Source: Lobulomyces angularis
Lineage: Eukaryota > Chytridiomycota > Chytridiomycetes > Lobulomycetales > Lobulomycetaceae
DNA: 10,652 nucleotides
Direction: 5' to 3'
Assembly: GCA_027604685.1 (NCBI GenBank)
Contig: JADHYX010000581.1
Location: 1-10,652 of the forward strand
This document shows, in pieces, positions 9,438-10,652 of the stretch (the stretch's first letter is position 1; every line of letters begins with the position of its first letter). Both the position numbers and the translations under genes were made by a program. The notes under the pieces were generated by a model. That model did no database searches, had not been told where the DNA came from, and saw nothing but the letters and a program-made list of their open reading frames with translations.

Positions 9438-9984
9438 TTACACACTATTAAAATATTATACCACAGTAACACAAAACCTATAATTCAATCAAAGTTTATT
9501 TTCATTCTTTTTTGGAAGATCATAAAGAAATCAAGTTTTTTATTTTTCTTACATTGAGTTACTAAAAAAAATTACAAATAATATGAATGATAAATAAAGA
9601 CGTAAAAGAATTGAAGAAAAAAAAATAGTTGTGAACGATTGATTTAAACTTAAGCTAATCTATGAGTTCCTAATTCTAGTTGGTATAAAATGCCTGTCCA
9701 GCATTATTGATTCAAGAATACCAGAATAAATTTCAGCTAAAGTTCTTTTTTGAATGACAAGTTGTTAAAAAAAATCCTAAGAAATCAGCAACATCGTCCA
9801 AATTTTATACTAAACATAGTTTTATTTAGTTAGAACGAATGGTGCCAAACTCATCAATCAATAAGAACCCAAAATAATATGTTTCAGAGCTCCAAAAGAT
9901 TACCATTTTATGTTACCTATATTAAAAACTAAACCAAATCCTTTTTCTCTCATAATCTACTAATATTAAATAATTAAATAAAAT

Positions 9985-10016
9985 TACTTTGTTCTTATTA
10001 CAAGTATTACAAAGTA
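9985..10016. repeat. Intergenic inverted repeat (8-bp arms)
   Basis: TACTTTGT at 9985-9992 is perfectly complementary to ACAAAGTA at 10009-10016, with a 16-base spacer. No open frame or recognised RNA surrounds it. Such pairs occur by chance in AT-rich DNA, so function is unproven. Confidence 0.45.
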
Positions 10017-10078
10017 GTGCAACTAAAATCATCAATCTATTCAGACCACGAAAAAACTTTACTTTCTAACTGTAACTT

Positions 10079-10104
10079 GCTAATGCTTCATTAGCGCTCA
10101 TTAG
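10079..10104. repeat. Tight hairpin GCTAATG-CTT-CATTAGC with an extra CATTAG copy
   Basis: GCTAATG (10079-10085) and CATTAGC (10089-10095) form a perfect 7-bp stem with a 3-base loop. A second CATTAG follows at 10099-10104, so two right arms could compete for one left arm. It lies about 360 bases before the TATA box at 10466. It could be a protein-binding palindrome or chance. Confidence 0.45.
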
Positions 10105-10330
10105 AACACCTTAACTATAACCCTATTTTTGCTTTATTTTTTGGCTTAATTTTTTACTTGCCAATCCATCTCATTAACAAAAACAACCATTAATTAATTT
10201 TCTTGAACACAAAGAAAAAAAAACGTTTGAGAAGTAACAATCAAAAATCAAAATAATAATTTTCCATTCCTACAACTAAAGCAACAATATTTACATAAAA
10301 GTAAATAAACTTGCATACTGTCTGAAAGTG

Positions 10331-10338
10331 TTGGCCAA
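10331..10338. promoter_or_regulatory. TTGGCCAA palindrome upstream of the right-edge gene
   Basis: A perfect 8-bp palindrome in a locally GC-richer patch, 128 bases before the TATA box at 10466. It shares the GGCC core with the GTGGCCAC palindrome at 10413-10420. A role as an activator site is inference from position and symmetry. Confidence 0.3.
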
Positions 10339-10411
10339 AACGACACAGATGAATAGATTTGAGTCTGATAAAACGCGGTGATTTTGAGGAAAATTTTTTT
10401 GTTTTTTGGTT

Positions 10412-10430
10412 GGTGGCCACTGGTGGCACT
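10412..10430 (+). promoter_or_regulatory. Tandem GGTGGC(C)ACT element
   Basis: GGTGGCCACT (10412-10421) is followed directly by GGTGGCACT (10422-10430): two near-identical units differing by one C, the first containing the palindrome GTGGCCAC. The block is strikingly GC-rich for this window and ends 35 bases before the TATA box, a typical place for an upstream activating site. The bound factor is unknown. Confidence 0.4.
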
Positions 10431-10465
10431 CCCATTTTATTCTTATGAAGTCGGTCAATATTTAC

Positions 10466-10473
10466 TATAAATA
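10466..10473 (+). promoter_or_regulatory. TATA box of the right-edge gene
   Basis: TATAAATA, identical to the octamer at 43-50, lies 83 bases before the ATG at 10556. The leader is A-rich and ends in an A/T run at the start codon, as in the left-edge gene. The repeated arrangement supports a real promoter. Confidence 0.6.
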
Positions 10474-10555
10474 CTCCATAAAAATCCTTTAAAAAAATAA
10501 CTTTCAAAGACCAATTTTAAAAAATCTTCACAAGATAAAAAATAAATAAAAAAAT

Positions 10556-10652
10556 ATGATATTTACTTCACAAACTCTTGCTGGAACTGTTGTCATCCAA
10601 AAATTCACAAAAAATAAAGAAAAACATACAAGAAATACAAATAAAGAAGAAA
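10556..10652 (+). CDS. N-terminal part of an unknown protein, running off the window
   Basis: ATG at 10556 opens a frame of 32 codons that stays open to the last base, so the gene is partial. The protein begins MIFTSQTLAGTVVIQKF and then becomes very basic and polar (Lys, Asn, Thr, Glu). I do not recognise it, and the N-terminus is too weakly hydrophobic for a confident signal peptide. The start is supported by the TATA box 83 bases upstream, the A-rich leader and the absence of another ATG close by. A first intron could begin soon after the window edge. Its first 20 residues loosely resemble those of the 63-residue protein at 122-313 (Thr-Leu-(Ala)-Gly, then Ile/Val, then Lys-Leu/Phe-Thr-x-Lys), which might mean a shared family; this is weak. 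An A-rich stretch could also be a long leader with a chance ATG. Confidence 0.45.
   Translation, partial: MIFTSQTLAGTVVIQKFTKNKEKHTRNTNKEE

Larger units (their letters stand above)
9438..10555. other. Gene-poor region of about 1.1 kb between APC1 and the right-edge gene
   Basis: The left part should contain the APC1 promoter and 5' UTR (reading leftwards), and the right part the promoter of the gene at 10556. Between them is AT-rich DNA with only short open frames. The longest, on the - strand at 10241-10507, has its first ATG at 10435 and overlaps the promoter-like block of the right gene. Small hairpins occur at 9985-10016 and 10079-10095. A single telomere-type octamer, TAACCCTA, lies at 10118-10125. 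I see no convincing RNA gene. Confidence 0.6.

Noticed and set aside
9661..9725. tRNA-Asp-like stretch with an AATGC/GCATT stem around a loop containing GTC, preceded by TAGTTGGTA
   Set aside because: The D arm and T arm do not pair and there is no matching acceptor stem. Position 37 would be a pyrimidine. At best it is chance or a very degraded tRNA.
9760..9906. On the - strand, a 26-codon frame beginning MVIFWSSETYYF, followed by a CTAAC...TTTAG acceptor-like stretch; also a TGATGA/CTGA pair suggesting a C/D snoRNA
   Set aside because: The spliced frame stops after a few more codons, and the snoRNA boxes lack a terminal stem. Neither is supported.
10118..10125. Telomere-type octamer TAACCCTA, a possible telo-box
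   Set aside because: Only one copy, about 350 bases from the nearest TATA box, and easily found by chance.
10241..10507. 88-codon open frame on the - strand
   Set aside because: It begins at a TTG; its first ATG (10435) gives 64 residues without recognisable domains, and it overlaps the promoter-like block and approaches the TATA box of the + strand gene. Coding cannot be fully excluded, as it covers the GC-richer patch.

Overview
The window looks like nuclear DNA of an AT-rich, compact, intron-rich eukaryote, probably an early-diverging fungus. It fits a Rozella-type cryptomycote, but that placement is inference from AT-richness, gene density, many 30-60 nt GT-AG introns and protein similarity, not a proven identification. 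The standard genetic code fits: spliced exons stay open without TAA, TAG or TGA, and the introns contain the stops. There is no bacterial-style operon, CRISPR array, insertion sequence or recognisable tRNA/rRNA. Many individual open frames in the window are single exons of two large spliced genes, which I reassembled by hand from splice sites, reading phase and family similarity.

Layout, left to right. (1) 43-436: a TATA box, a 63-residue Ser/His-rich small protein gene (122-313, +) with codon use unlike its neighbours, and a possible poly(A) signal. (2) 707-2776 (+): a nine-exon gene for a 569-residue amino acid transporter of the AAAP/AVT (SLC32/36/38-like) family. (3) 2777-2860: an 84-bp convergent spacer. 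(4) 9437 down to 2861 (-): a thirteen-exon gene for a 1,963-residue APC1, the large scaffold subunit of the anaphase-promoting complex/cyclosome, apparently complete. (5) 9438-10555: about 1.1 kb without a convincing gene, with small hairpins and, at its right end, a promoter-like block (GGTGGC repeats and a TATA box). (6) 10556-window end (+): the start of a protein-coding gene that runs off the edge.

The genes do not form a pathway: transporter, cell-cycle scaffold and two small or partial unknown genes are simply neighbours in a compact genome. The most interesting points are a 33-nt intron whose two ends are complementary, loss of the glycine-rich motif in helix 1 of the transporter, a KEN motif in the predicted regulatory loop of APC1, and the matching TATA/leader architecture of the two unknown genes at the window edges. 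I did not find a convincing new multi-gene system.
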